This document shows, in pieces, positions 1-5,519 of a DNA stretch of 5,519 nt. The notes under the pieces are model-generated. The model searched no databases, was not told the DNA's origin, and saw only the letters and a list, made by a program, of their open reading frames with translations. The DNA is from Rickettsiales bacterium (GTDB lineage: Bacteria > Pseudomonadota > Alphaproteobacteria > TMED127): the NCBI GenBank assembly GCA_002706585.1, contig PALU01000022.1, forward strand, positions 8,901-14,419, written 5' to 3'. How positions within the stretch are numbered: position 1 is the stretch's first letter; every line of letters starts with the position of its first letter. The position numbers were made by a program, and so were the translations under genes.

Positions 1-558
1 GCGCAAAAGTATGAAAAAGCAGGAGTGAAATGCTTATCAATTTTAACTGAAGAAGAATTTTTTGGTGGAGATATAAACTTTATTCCATTAATTAAAGAAA
101 AAGTTTCATTGCCAGTTTTAAGAAAAGATTTCATAATCGATGAATGGCAAATCTATGAAAGTTATTATTATGGAGCTGATTGCATCTTATTGATTTTGGC
201 AATTTTGAATGATAAACAGATAATTTCGTTTTATAATATTGCAAAAAAAATGGGGATGGATGTAATTTGTGAAGTACATGATGATATTGAACTCAAGCGT
301 GCAATTGATTTAGAGGTTGAATGTATTGGAATTAATAACAGAAACCTAAAAACATTAGAAATAAATTTAGAAAACTTCCAGTCTTTAGTAAAAAAAATCC
401 CTGAAAATATTTTTAAAATATGTGAAAGTGGTATTAAAAAAAAATCTGACCTACATTTTTTAAGTCTCATTGGAGCTCAAGCTTTTCTGATTGGTGAAAC
501 TCTAATGAAATCAGAAAATATTTATGAAACAACATTAGAAATGGTAAATAAGAAATGA
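1..558 (+). CDS. trpC: Indole-3-glycerol phosphate synthase, 5'-truncated by window edge
   Basis: This enzyme closes the indole ring: it converts 1-(2-carboxyphenylamino)-1-deoxyribulose 5-phosphate to indole-3-glycerol phosphate, the step before tryptophan synthase, in the cytoplasm. The frame is open from base 1 and reads AQKYEKAGVKCLSILTEE, so the gene begins upstream; the GTG at 25 is an internal Val codon. The 185 visible residues match the C-terminal part of the TIM barrel. About 75 N-terminal residues are missing from a usual length near 260. Expected catalytic positions are present in the fragment: K42 in LRKDFIID, E91 in CEVHDD, N112 in GINNRNL and S143 in CESGI; the phosphate-binding end reads AFLIGETLM. 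The first catalytic Glu/Lys pair would lie outside the window. The TGA stop overlaps the moaC ATG (ATGA), which suggests translational coupling. There is no fusion to trpF. The identification is very secure. Confidence 0.96.
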   Translation, partial: AQKYEKAGVKCLSILTEEEFFGGDINFIPLIKEKVSLPVLRKDFIIDEWQIYESYYYGADCILLILAILNDKQIISFYNIAKKMGMDVICEVHDDIELKRAIDLEVECIGINNRNLKTLEINLENFQSLVKKIPENIFKICESGIKKKSDLHFLSLIGAQAFLIGETLMKSENIYETTLEMVNKK

Positions 559-1025
559 GTTTTTCACATGTAAAAAATAATAAAATTAACATGGTTGATA
601 TATCTTCAAAAAAAGAAACTAAAAGAGAGGCAATTGCAAGTTGTTCAATTTCTTTTTCAAAAAAAACATTTAGTAAGTTGATTAATAACGGTTCACCAAA
701 AGGAGAAATTTTTAACGTATCTAGATGTGCTGGAATAATGGCAGCAAAAAAAACAAGTGAATTAATACCTCTTACTCACAGTATTAATTTGTCGTCAGTT
801 CAAATAGATTTTAAAATTAATGAAAAAAAATATGTAATTGATATATATTCAAAAGTTAAAACAAATTATGGCACTGGTGTTGAAATAGAGGCAATGACTT
901 CTTGTTCGATTGCTGCTATAACGATTTACGATATGTGTAAATCAATTGACAAATCTATTAAAATTAATGATCTTAAATTAAACTCTAAAACTGGTGGAAA
1001 ATCAGGTAAGTATTTTAATGATTAG
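555..1025 (+). CDS. moaC: Cyclic pyranopterin monophosphate synthase (MoaC)
   Basis: MoaC acts with MoaA in the first stage of molybdenum cofactor synthesis, turning 3',8-cyclo-7,8-dihydro-GTP into cyclic pyranopterin monophosphate. The 156-residue length is normal for the family. Family signatures run in order: MVDISSK (13-19), PKGE with the likely catalytic K49, the stretch GIMAAKKTSELIPL (60-73), H75, TGVEIEA (107-113, with E110 and E112), IYDMCKSIDK (124-133, with D126 and K129) and the C-terminal GGKSG (147-151). These positions run about two lower than the E. coli active-site numbering (K51, H77, D128, K131). One oddity is that the usual LCHP motif reads LTHS, so the Cys and Pro are replaced while the His is kept. 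The ATG at 555 overlaps the trpC stop and gives a normal N-terminus. No strong Shine-Dalgarno is visible, so coupling to trpC translation is likely. Confidence 0.96.
   Translation: MSFSHVKNNKINMVDISSKKETKREAIASCSISFSKKTFSKLINNGSPKGEIFNVSRCAGIMAAKKTSELIPLTHSINLSSVQIDFKINEKKYVIDIYSKVKTNYGTGVEIEAMTSCSIAAITIYDMCKSIDKSIKINDLKLNSKTGGKSGKYFND
1004..1007 (+). promoter_or_regulatory. Shine-Dalgarno AGGT for moeA
   Basis: AGGT lies inside the end of moaC, ten bases before the ATG at 1018. It helps choose that start over the in-frame ATG at 994, which would add eight residues with no family match. It is one of the few recognisable ribosome binding sites in the window. Confidence 0.5.
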
Positions 1026-2220
1026 TTTTTTAAAAGCATGTCAAATAATAAAAAAAGAAATCAAGCCATCAAGTAAAACAGAATTTATTGATTTAGATAA
1101 TTCCTATAAAAGAATTTTAGCTAGAAATATTCTTTCAAAATTTGATTCTCCTCAAAACAATTTATCCTCTATGGATGGAGCAGTTATTAATTCAAAAAGT
1201 TTACCTAACAAGGAATATGAAATAATTGGAGAATCAAAAGCTGGTGATAAATTTTCATCAGATTTCAATTATAAACAAACTAAATTAATCTACACAGGAG
1301 CCCCAGTTCCTAAAGGGAAGAAAATTGTTATTCCAAAGGAAAATTTTTTAATAAATAAAGAAAAAAAAATTCTAATTATAAAGTCTTTTCCAAAAACTAA
1401 TTTTATTAGAACAAAAGGAAAAGATTTTAGAAAAAATCAAATTTGCTTATATAAAAATGACATTTTAAATTTGAGATCGTTGGCTTTAGCAAAAAACTTA
1501 AAAGAAAAAAAACTTTTGGTAAAAAAAAAACCAAAAGTTTTTGCCGTAATAACTGGAGATGAAATAATTTCTAAAAATAATCCTAAAGGACTTATTGAAT
1601 CATCAAATGAAATTTTTATTAGACACTATTCTGAAATATTTGGGTATGAACTAAAAAAGGTTGTTACAGTCAGAGATAATATTAAGGAACTAAAAAAAAC
1701 TTTAGAATCAACTAATGACTATGATTTTCTTATGACTTGTGGAGGTATATCAAAAGGAAAGTATGATTTAGTTAAAGAAACTTTGAAAGATTATGGTTTA
1801 AAAGTATTTTTTGACAAATTAAAAATTAAACCAGGAAAACCTACCACTTTTGGAAAATTGAGTTCAAATAGATATTTTCTTGGAGTTCCAGGTAATCCTA
1901 TTTCTTGTTTTATATCTATACTTTTTATTTTTTCTAAAATGATTAATTCATTCTATGGTTTTAAATTAATAAACTTTTCAAAAAGGAAATTAGAATCTAA
2001 TTCATCAATAACGATTTCAAATAATTTGACAAATTTTTTAAGAATTAAACTATCAAGTTTAAATAGTAATAATTTTAATGTTTTGAATGATCAAGATAGT
2101 TCTCTTCAAATGAAATTAAAGGATTCTGATGGAATTTTAGTTCTTTCTTCGCAAATAAATAATATAAAAAAAGGTAATGAATATGAAGTTATACTTTTTA
2201 AAGATTTGCCTTTTTGTTAA
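1018..2220 (+). CDS. moeA: Molybdopterin molybdenumtransferase (MoeA)
   Basis: MoeA inserts molybdate into adenylylated molybdopterin to give active molybdenum cofactor. I chose ATG 1018 (400 aa, near the usual 390-420) because MISFLKACQII aligns with the usual MoeA N-terminus and an AGGT sits upstream. It overlaps the moaC end by 8 bases. Recognised motifs are MDG (52-54), TGAP (93-96), GKD (134-136), VITGDE (177-182) opening the MogA-like molybdopterin-binding domain, SN (196-197), CGGISKGKYD (241-250), KLKIKPGKP (267-275) and VPGNP (290-294), followed by a poorly conserved C-terminal domain. The Asp, Thr, Glu and Lys positions known to matter in E. coli MoeA therefore have counterparts. 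Oddities: the usual MDGYAV reads MDGAV (one residue short), and GGVSVGEYD-like motifs read GGISKGKYD. The gene is strongly lysine-rich and carries a perfect hairpin and an A10 run. Function is probably intact; a specialised MoeA paralogue cannot be excluded. Confidence 0.93.
   Translation: MISFLKACQIIKKEIKPSSKTEFIDLDNSYKRILARNILSKFDSPQNNLSSMDGAVINSKSLPNKEYEIIGESKAGDKFSSDFNYKQTKLIYTGAPVPKGKKIVIPKENFLINKEKKILIIKSFPKTNFIRTKGKDFRKNQICLYKNDILNLRSLALAKNLKEKKLLVKKKPKVFAVITGDEIISKNNPKGLIESSNEIFIRHYSEIFGYELKKVVTVRDNIKELKKTLESTNDYDFLMTCGGISKGKYDLVKETLKDYGLKVFFDKLKIKPGKPTTFGKLSSNRYFLGVPGNPISCFISILFIFSKMINSFYGFKLINFSKRKLESNSSITISNNLTNFLRIKLSSLNSNNFNVLNDQDSSLQMKLKDSDGILVLSSQINNIKKGNEYEVILFKDLPFC
1508..1542. 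repeat. Perfect 13-bp inverted repeat with A9 loop, inside moeA
   Basis: The left arm 1508-1520 (AAAAACTTTTGGT) is the exact reverse complement of the right arm 1530-1542 (ACCAAAAGTTTTT), with nine A between them. In RNA this would be a 13-bp stem with three G-C pairs, ending in five U that are themselves part of the stem. It lies in the codons for the junction before the molybdopterin-binding domain of MoeA (about residues 164-175). It resembles a weak intrinsic terminator, but it sits mid-gene and lacks a GC-rich base. It may be a by-product of lysine-rich AT-biased coding. Confidence 0.75.
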
Positions 2221-2227
2221 TTATAAT
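2198..2227 (+). promoter_or_regulatory. Alternative lexA promoter with perfect TATAAT
   Basis: TATAAT at 2222-2227 is a perfect -10 hexamer just after the moeA stop. The best -35 at suitable spacing is poor (TTAAAG, 2198-2203, 18-base spacer). If used, transcription would start near 2234 and the LexA operator would lie just downstream of the start. In DNA this AT-rich a TATAAT is common by chance. Confidence 0.25.
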
Positions 2228-2228
2228 A

Positions 2229-2257
2229 TTGACTTATAAAAAGAACTTATGTAGAAC
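2229..2257 (+). promoter_or_regulatory. Candidate lexA promoter (TTGACT-17-TAGAAC)
   Basis: TTGACT (2229-2234) matches the sigma-70 -35 consensus at five of six bases. At the standard 17-base spacing, TAGAAC (2252-2257) matches the -10 consensus at four of six. The -10 overlaps the LexA operator, the expected geometry for repression by occlusion. The predicted start falls about one base before the lexA ATG, giving a nearly leaderless message, which agrees with the lack of a Shine-Dalgarno there. This rests on pattern matching alone. Confidence 0.45.
2243..2257 (+). promoter_or_regulatory. LexA operator (SOS box), GAAC-N7-GAAC
   Basis: GAAC at 2243-2246 and GAAC at 2254-2257 are separated by exactly seven bases (TTATGTA). 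On the minus strand this reads GTTC-N7-GTTC, the direct-repeat SOS box known for alphaproteobacterial LexA. It ends seven bases before the lexA ATG, so autorepression is strongly suggested. I checked many of the other GAAC and GTTC occurrences in the window and found no second copy at this spacing. Confidence 0.85.
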
Positions 2258-2264
2258 ATTTATT

Positions 2265-2879
2265 ATGCTAACCTTAAAACAAAAAAAATTATTAGAGTTT
2301 TTAGAGCAATATTTCGAAAGAAATAAAATATTTCCTACATTTGATGAAATGAAGATCAAATTATCGATTAAATCAAAATCAGGGGTACATAAACTATTAT
2401 CTTCTTTAGAACAAAAGGGGTATATTGAAAGGCTACCTCACAAAGCACGAGCTTTGAAAATTAATAATAGCATTAAGCCTAATATTGTAAAAAATGAAAC
2501 TGATATTCCTTTTCTTGGCAGAATTGCAGCAGGAAACCCAATAGAGGCAATTACAGGAAGCTTTGAGCAAATTTCTGTACCAAATTTTTTATTAGATAAC
2601 AAAAAAGAACATTTTACACTTGAAGTATCTGGTGATTCCATGATTGAAGAAGGTATTTTTGATGGCGATATTGTAGTGATAAGAAAAATAAATGTAGCAA
2701 ATTCTGGTGAAATTGTAGTTGCATTGATTGATGATTCAGAGGTTACACTAAAAAAATTTAGATCATTCAAAAATTCAATTGCACTAGAACCAGCTAATAA
2801 AAACTATAAGACTCGAATATTTGGTGAAGATAGAGTCCAAATCCAAGGAAAATTAGTTGGTTTATTAAGAAAATTCTAA
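2265..2879 (+). CDS. lexA: LexA SOS-response repressor
   Basis: LexA represses DNA-damage genes and cleaves itself when stimulated by RecA filaments. The 204 residues have the standard layout. An N-terminal winged helix-turn-helix (about 1-65) contains PTFDEMK (24-30), SKSGVHKLLSSLEQKGYI (37-54) and RLPHKARAL (56-64). A linker follows, then the S24 peptidase domain. The cleavage site is A89-G90 in GRIAAGNP. The catalytic pair is S125 in SGDSM and K163 in VTLKK, followed by EPANKNY. All are intact, so this should be an active self-cleaving repressor. The start at 2265 is chosen because MLTLKQKKLLEF matches the alphaproteobacterial N-terminus; an in-frame TTG at 2214 would add 17 unrelated residues and place the operator inside the gene. 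There is no Shine-Dalgarno. The gene sits 44 bases after moeA and 12 before gltX. Confidence 0.97.
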   Translation: MLTLKQKKLLEFLEQYFERNKIFPTFDEMKIKLSIKSKSGVHKLLSSLEQKGYIERLPHKARALKINNSIKPNIVKNETDIPFLGRIAAGNPIEAITGSFEQISVPNFLLDNKKEHFTLEVSGDSMIEEGIFDGDIVVIRKINVANSGEIVVALIDDSEVTLKKFRSFKNSIALEPANKNYKTRIFGEDRVQIQGKLVGLLRKF

Positions 2880-2891
2880 CATTAATTTACT

Positions 2892-4256
2892 ATGCCAATT
2901 ATTACAAGATTTGCTCCATCCCCAACAGGACTTCTTCATTTAGGTGGAGCTAGAACTGCCCTTTTCAATTTCATTTATGCTAAATCTAAAAATGGCAAAT
3001 TTAAAATTAGATTTGAGGACACTGATAAATCAAGAAATCAAAAAGAAGTAATTGACAAAATTATTTTAGATCTAAAATGGCTAAATATTGAGTCAGATGA
3101 AAAAATTATTTACCAAAGTGACAATATTAAAAATCACATAGAATTTGCAAACTCTTTAGTCAATAACGGTTTAGCATATAAATGTTTTAATGATGAGAAT
3201 TTAATAAAAAGTAAAGAAATTCAAAAAAATAAAATTAAAAGTGAATGGAGAGAGACAAAAAAAAAACCTCCAAAAAACTCAAAATATTGTATCAGGATAA
3301 AATCACCAATTAATGGTTCAACTTATATTAAGGATACAATACAAGGAAAAGTTCAAATAGATAATATTGAACTAGACGATTATGTAATTTTAAGAAGTGA
3401 TATGACACCAACATTTCTACTTTCATCTGTACTTGATGATTATGAAATGAAAATTACTGATATCATTAGAGGTGATGATCATTTGACTAATTCTCTAAGA
3501 CAAAAAGTTTTATTCAACTATCTTAACTATTCTCCTAACTTTTCTCATCTCTCACTTATCCATAATGAACAAAATCAAAAACTTTCTAAAAGAGATATGG
3601 CTTTATCCGTAAACGACTACAAAAAAAAAGGGATTCTAGCAAAAGGTCTTATAAATTATCTTTTGAGAATGGGATGGTCACATGGAGATCAAGAATTTTT
3701 CTCTTTAAATAAAGCAATAAAATTATTTGAAATTAAAAATATTGGAAAATCTCCAGCAAGATTAGATGAAAAAAAACTTCTTTTTTTAAATAATTTCTAT
3801 ATAAAAAGCGAGAGCAATCATTCTCTTTATGATGAAATTCAAAGATTATCTTCCGATGAAGAAAGTAATAGCTTTAAAAAATTAAAAATAAAGACCATTT
3901 TATGTATTAACTTATTTAAAACTAGGTGTGAAACTATTAAAGATTTAAAAAATAAAATAAACTTTTTAATTAATTCAAAAGTTCAATTAGATTCTACGGA
4001 TCAAGAAATACTGAGTAAGTCCAGTAATATTAAAGATGAAGTGATTTCTGAATTATCAGAGATAAAGGATTGGGATGAAATTAATTTAGAAGAAACTGTT
4101 AAAAATATTGTCAATAGATTAGAATTAAATTTTAAACAAGTTGCACAACCTTTAAGATTATCTTTATCTGGGCAAGCTAATGGCCCATCAGTATCATCGA
4201 TTCTTTTTATATTAGGTAAAAATGAGGTTTTAGAAAGAATTAATAAAGTCTGGTAG
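2892..4256 (+). CDS. gltX: Glutamyl-tRNA synthetase
   Basis: This class I synthetase charges tRNA-Glu with glutamate. In most Alphaproteobacteria a non-discriminating GluRS also feeds the GatCAB route to Gln-tRNA, so dual charging is possible but not shown here. The 454 residues give a usual length. Motifs in order: [15 protein letters not shown] (7-21, with the HIGH-equivalent HLGG), FEDTD (41-45), TPTF (172-175), [14 protein letters not shown] (191-204), the KMSKS-equivalent KLSKR (230-234), [14 protein letters not shown] (255-268), and a C-terminal anticodon-binding domain with [10 protein letters not shown] (418-427) and [11 protein letters not shown] (440-450). Oddities: KLSKRHGA is the common form but here the sequence is KLSKRDMA; the usual SDGTPTY reads SDMTPTF; and DDHDM reads DDYEM. 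ATG 2892 puts the conserved PSPTG motif at the right distance. It is 12 bases after lexA, 2 bases before gltA, and has no obvious Shine-Dalgarno. It carries an A10 run (3257-3266). Confidence 0.96.
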   Translation: MPIITRFAPSPTGLLHLGGARTALFNFIYAKSKNGKFKIRFEDTDKSRNQKEVIDKIILDLKWLNIESDEKIIYQSDNIKNHIEFANSLVNNGLAYKCFNDENLIKSKEIQKNKIKSEWRETKKKPPKNSKYCIRIKSPINGSTYIKDTIQGKVQIDNIELDDYVILRSDMTPTFLLSSVLDDYEMKITDIIRGDDHLTNSLRQKVLFNYLNYSPNFSHLSLIHNEQNQKLSKRDMALSVNDYKKKGILAKGLINYLLRMGWSHGDQEFFSLNKAIKLFEIKNIGKSPARLDEKKLLFLNNFYIKSESNHSLYDEIQRLSSDEESNSFKKLKIKTILCINLFKTRCETIKDLKNKINFLINSKVQLDSTDQEILSKSSNIKDEVISELSEIKDWDEINLEETVKNIVNRLELNFKQVAQPLRLSLSGQANGPSVSSILFILGKNEVLERINKVW

Positions 4257-4258
4257 TT

Positions 4259-5519
4259 ATGAAGAAAAAAACAATTACTATAGTTGATAATAGAAACGGT
4301 AATCATTATGAATTTAATATAAAAGATGGTTCCTATGGGCCACCAGTTGTTGATCTTGATTCATTCTACAATAAAACTGGATTATTCGTTTATGATCCGG
4401 GATTTACTTCTACCGCGAGTTGTTCTTCTGAAATAACTTATATAGATGGGGAAAAAGGTACTCTTCTTCATAGGGGGTATTCAATTGAGGATCTAGCCAA
4501 AAAATCAGATTATCCAGAAGTTTGCTATCTTTTACTAAATGGTGAGCTTCCAAGCAAAATAAATAAGAAAAGGTTTATAGATATTCTAACTAATCATACA
4601 ATGCTTCATGAGCAAATTTTAAGATTCTATAGTGGTTTTAGAAGAGATTCACACCCTATGGCGGTAATGGTAGGAATTGTAGGTGGGCTTTCTTCATTTT
4701 ATTCTGATAAAACCCATGATTTTTCTTCAACAGAAGGTAAATGGGTTGCTGTAAGTAGGCTTTTAGCAAAACTTCCTACCATTGCTGCCATGGCTTATAA
4801 GTATTCTCTTGGACAACCATTTATTTATCCTAAAAATTGTCTTAGTTATAGTGAAAACTTCCTTCATATGCTCTTTTCTACTCCTAGTAGTGAATACAAA
4901 CCATCAAAAGCTAGGATAGAAGCTCTAGATAAACTACTTATTCTTCATGCAGATCATGAACAAAATGCTTCTACATCTACAGTTAAAATAGCTGGATCGT
5001 CTGGTGCTAATCCATTTGCGTGTGTTGCAGCTGGAGTTGCTTCACTTTGGGGACCAGCGCACGGAGGAGCAAACGAATCTGTTATTAGAATGTTAAACCA
5101 AATAGAAAATGAGAGCCAGATAAAAAAATATATTGAAAAAGCTAAGGACAAGAATGATACTTTTCGACTAATGGGTTTTGGACATAGAGTTTATAAAAAT
5201 TACGATCCAAGAGCTAATGTATTAAGAAAATATTGTCACAATCTTCTAAAAGAAGTTGATAACTTTAATGTGCCATTATTTAAACTAGCTACTAAACTGG
5301 AGGAGATAGCATTAAATGATAGTTACTTTTTAGAAAAAAAACTTTATCCAAATGTTGATTTTTATTCAGGTATTATTTTAAAGGCATTAGGACTACCTGA
5401 ATCAATGTTTACTGTGATATTTGCTGTGGCCAGAACAGTGGGTTGGATTGCACAATGGAAAGAAATGACTGAGAATCAATCAAAAAGAATAAGTAGACCT
5501 AGACAATTGTATACTGGAC
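4259..5519 (+). CDS. gltA: Citrate synthase, 3'-truncated by window edge
   Basis: Citrate synthase condenses acetyl-CoA and oxaloacetate to citrate, the entry to the TCA cycle. The frame is open from ATG 4259 to the window end (420 codons plus one base). It starts [11 protein letters not shown] and ends RPRQLYTG; E. coli GltA has about 12 more residues after this motif, so the gene is almost complete. It is the long hexameric (type II) form with an N-terminal domain (about 1-60, ending [13 protein letters not shown]). The catalytic triad is present: H268 in [10 protein letters not shown]309 in [13 protein letters not shown] and D367 in [16 protein letters not shown] (230-238), R391 in ARTVGW and R413 in RPRQLYTG also match substrate-binding regions. 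It begins two bases after the gltX stop, with no Shine-Dalgarno, so re-initiation or a leaderless/internal start is likely. Its G+C is visibly higher than moeA (27/60 at 5041-5100 against 13/60 at 1021-1080), as expected for a strongly conserved, highly expressed enzyme. Confidence 0.97.
   Translation, partial: MKKKTITIVDNRNGNHYEFNIKDGSYGPPVVDLDSFYNKTGLFVYDPGFTSTASCSSEITYIDGEKGTLLHRGYSIEDLAKKSDYPEVCYLLLNGELPSKINKKRFIDILTNHTMLHEQILRFYSGFRRDSHPMAVMVGIVGGLSSFYSDKTHDFSSTEGKWVAVSRLLAKLPTIAAMAYKYSLGQPFIYPKNCLSYSENFLHMLFSTPSSEYKPSKARIEALDKLLILHADHEQNASTSTVKIAGSSGANPFACVAAGVASLWGPAHGGANESVIRMLNQIENESQIKKYIEKAKDKNDTFRLMGFGHRVYKNYDPRANVLRKYCHNLLKEVDNFNVPLFKLATKLEEIALNDSYFLEKKLYPNVDFYSGIILKALGLPESMFTVIFAVARTVGWIAQWKEMTENQSKRISRPRQLYTG

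Noticed and set aside
231..470. Minus-strand open frame of 79 codons opposite trpC
   Set aside because: It lies wholly over the conserved trpC reading frame, has no recognisable domain, and is expected from AT-rich codon complement.
994..1017. Upstream ATG start for moeA
   Set aside because: It adds MENQVSIL, which has no family match and deepens the overlap with moaC; ATG 1018 has a Shine-Dalgarno and the normal N-terminus.
2210..2243. Weak hairpin between moeA and lexA as a terminator
   Set aside because: The arms around TATAAT (GTTAAT/ATTGAC) give only six AT-rich pairs including one G-U, with no T run after them; not convincing.
2214..2264. Upstream TTG start for lexA
   Set aside because: The 17 added residues do not resemble LexA, and the region holds the operator and promoter instead.
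2438..2770. Minus-strand open frame of 110 codons opposite lexA
   Set aside because: It covers the intact LexA peptidase domain; its low-complexity Ser/Ile/Phe content is that of an antisense shadow.
3247..3272. TGGAG/CTCCA inverted repeat around the gltX A10 run
   Set aside because: Only five base pairs with a 16-base loop, easily expected by chance.
3769..3787. A8-CTTC-T7 snapback in gltX
   Set aside because: A pure A-T stem made of Lys, Leu and Phe codons in an AT-rich gene; low stability and no wider context.
4001..4306. Minus-strand open frame spanning the gltX/gltA junction
   Set aside because: It overlaps the conserved GluRS C-terminus and the citrate synthase start; no ribosome site or family signature.
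4954..5151. Minus-strand open frame of 65 codons inside gltA
   Set aside because: It is opposite the citrate synthase catalytic region, so it is a shadow of conserved coding.
1..5519. CRISPR array, mobile element, tRNA/rRNA, riboswitch or unknown defence system
   Set aside because: I looked for spaced repeats, terminal repeats, transposase or phage motifs and large structured gaps. Coding is near-continuous and every long frame is a recognised core gene.

Overview
This window comes from a very AT-rich, tightly packed bacterial chromosome. Counting single 60-base lines gives 13/60 G+C at 1021-1080 and up to 27/60 inside gltA. Six genes all read on the + strand, and the largest gap between them is 44 bases. 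The order trpC-moaC-moeA-lexA-gltX-gltA is typical of Alphaproteobacteria. With the low G+C, short spacers and Lys/Asn/Ile-rich proteins, it best fits a streamlined marine lineage of the SAR11/Pelagibacterales type, or another AT-rich group such as HIMB59-like bacteria. The lineage is inferred from synteny and composition, not from a database match.

Bases 1-2220 hold an overlapping block. It contains the 3' three quarters of trpC (tryptophan synthesis; the 5' end is outside the window), then moaC and moeA (molybdenum cofactor synthesis). trpC and moaC overlap by 4 bases and moaC and moeA by 8, so translation is probably coupled. Inside moeA lies a perfect 13-bp inverted repeat around an all-A loop.

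Bases 2221-2264 are the only real regulatory gap. They hold a LexA operator of the alphaproteobacterial form (GTTC-N7-GTTC, here seen as GAAC-N7-GAAC) overlapping a possible promoter directly in front of lexA. This indicates autoregulated SOS control. lexA (204 aa) has its cleavage site and Ser/Lys dyad intact.

Bases 2892-5519 hold gltX (glutamyl-tRNA synthetase, 454 aa), then 2 bases later gltA (citrate synthase). gltA runs off the right edge with probably only about a dozen codons missing. gltX follows lexA by 12 bases with no obvious promoter, so lexA, gltX and gltA may be partly co-transcribed.

I see no CRISPR array, mobile element, tRNA, rRNA, toxin-antitoxin pair or unknown multi-gene system. 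It is a core housekeeping region. The points worth a second look are the LexA operator and its nearly leaderless promoter geometry, the moeA hairpin, the long A tracts, and non-canonical residues next to conserved motifs in GltX, MoaC and MoeA.
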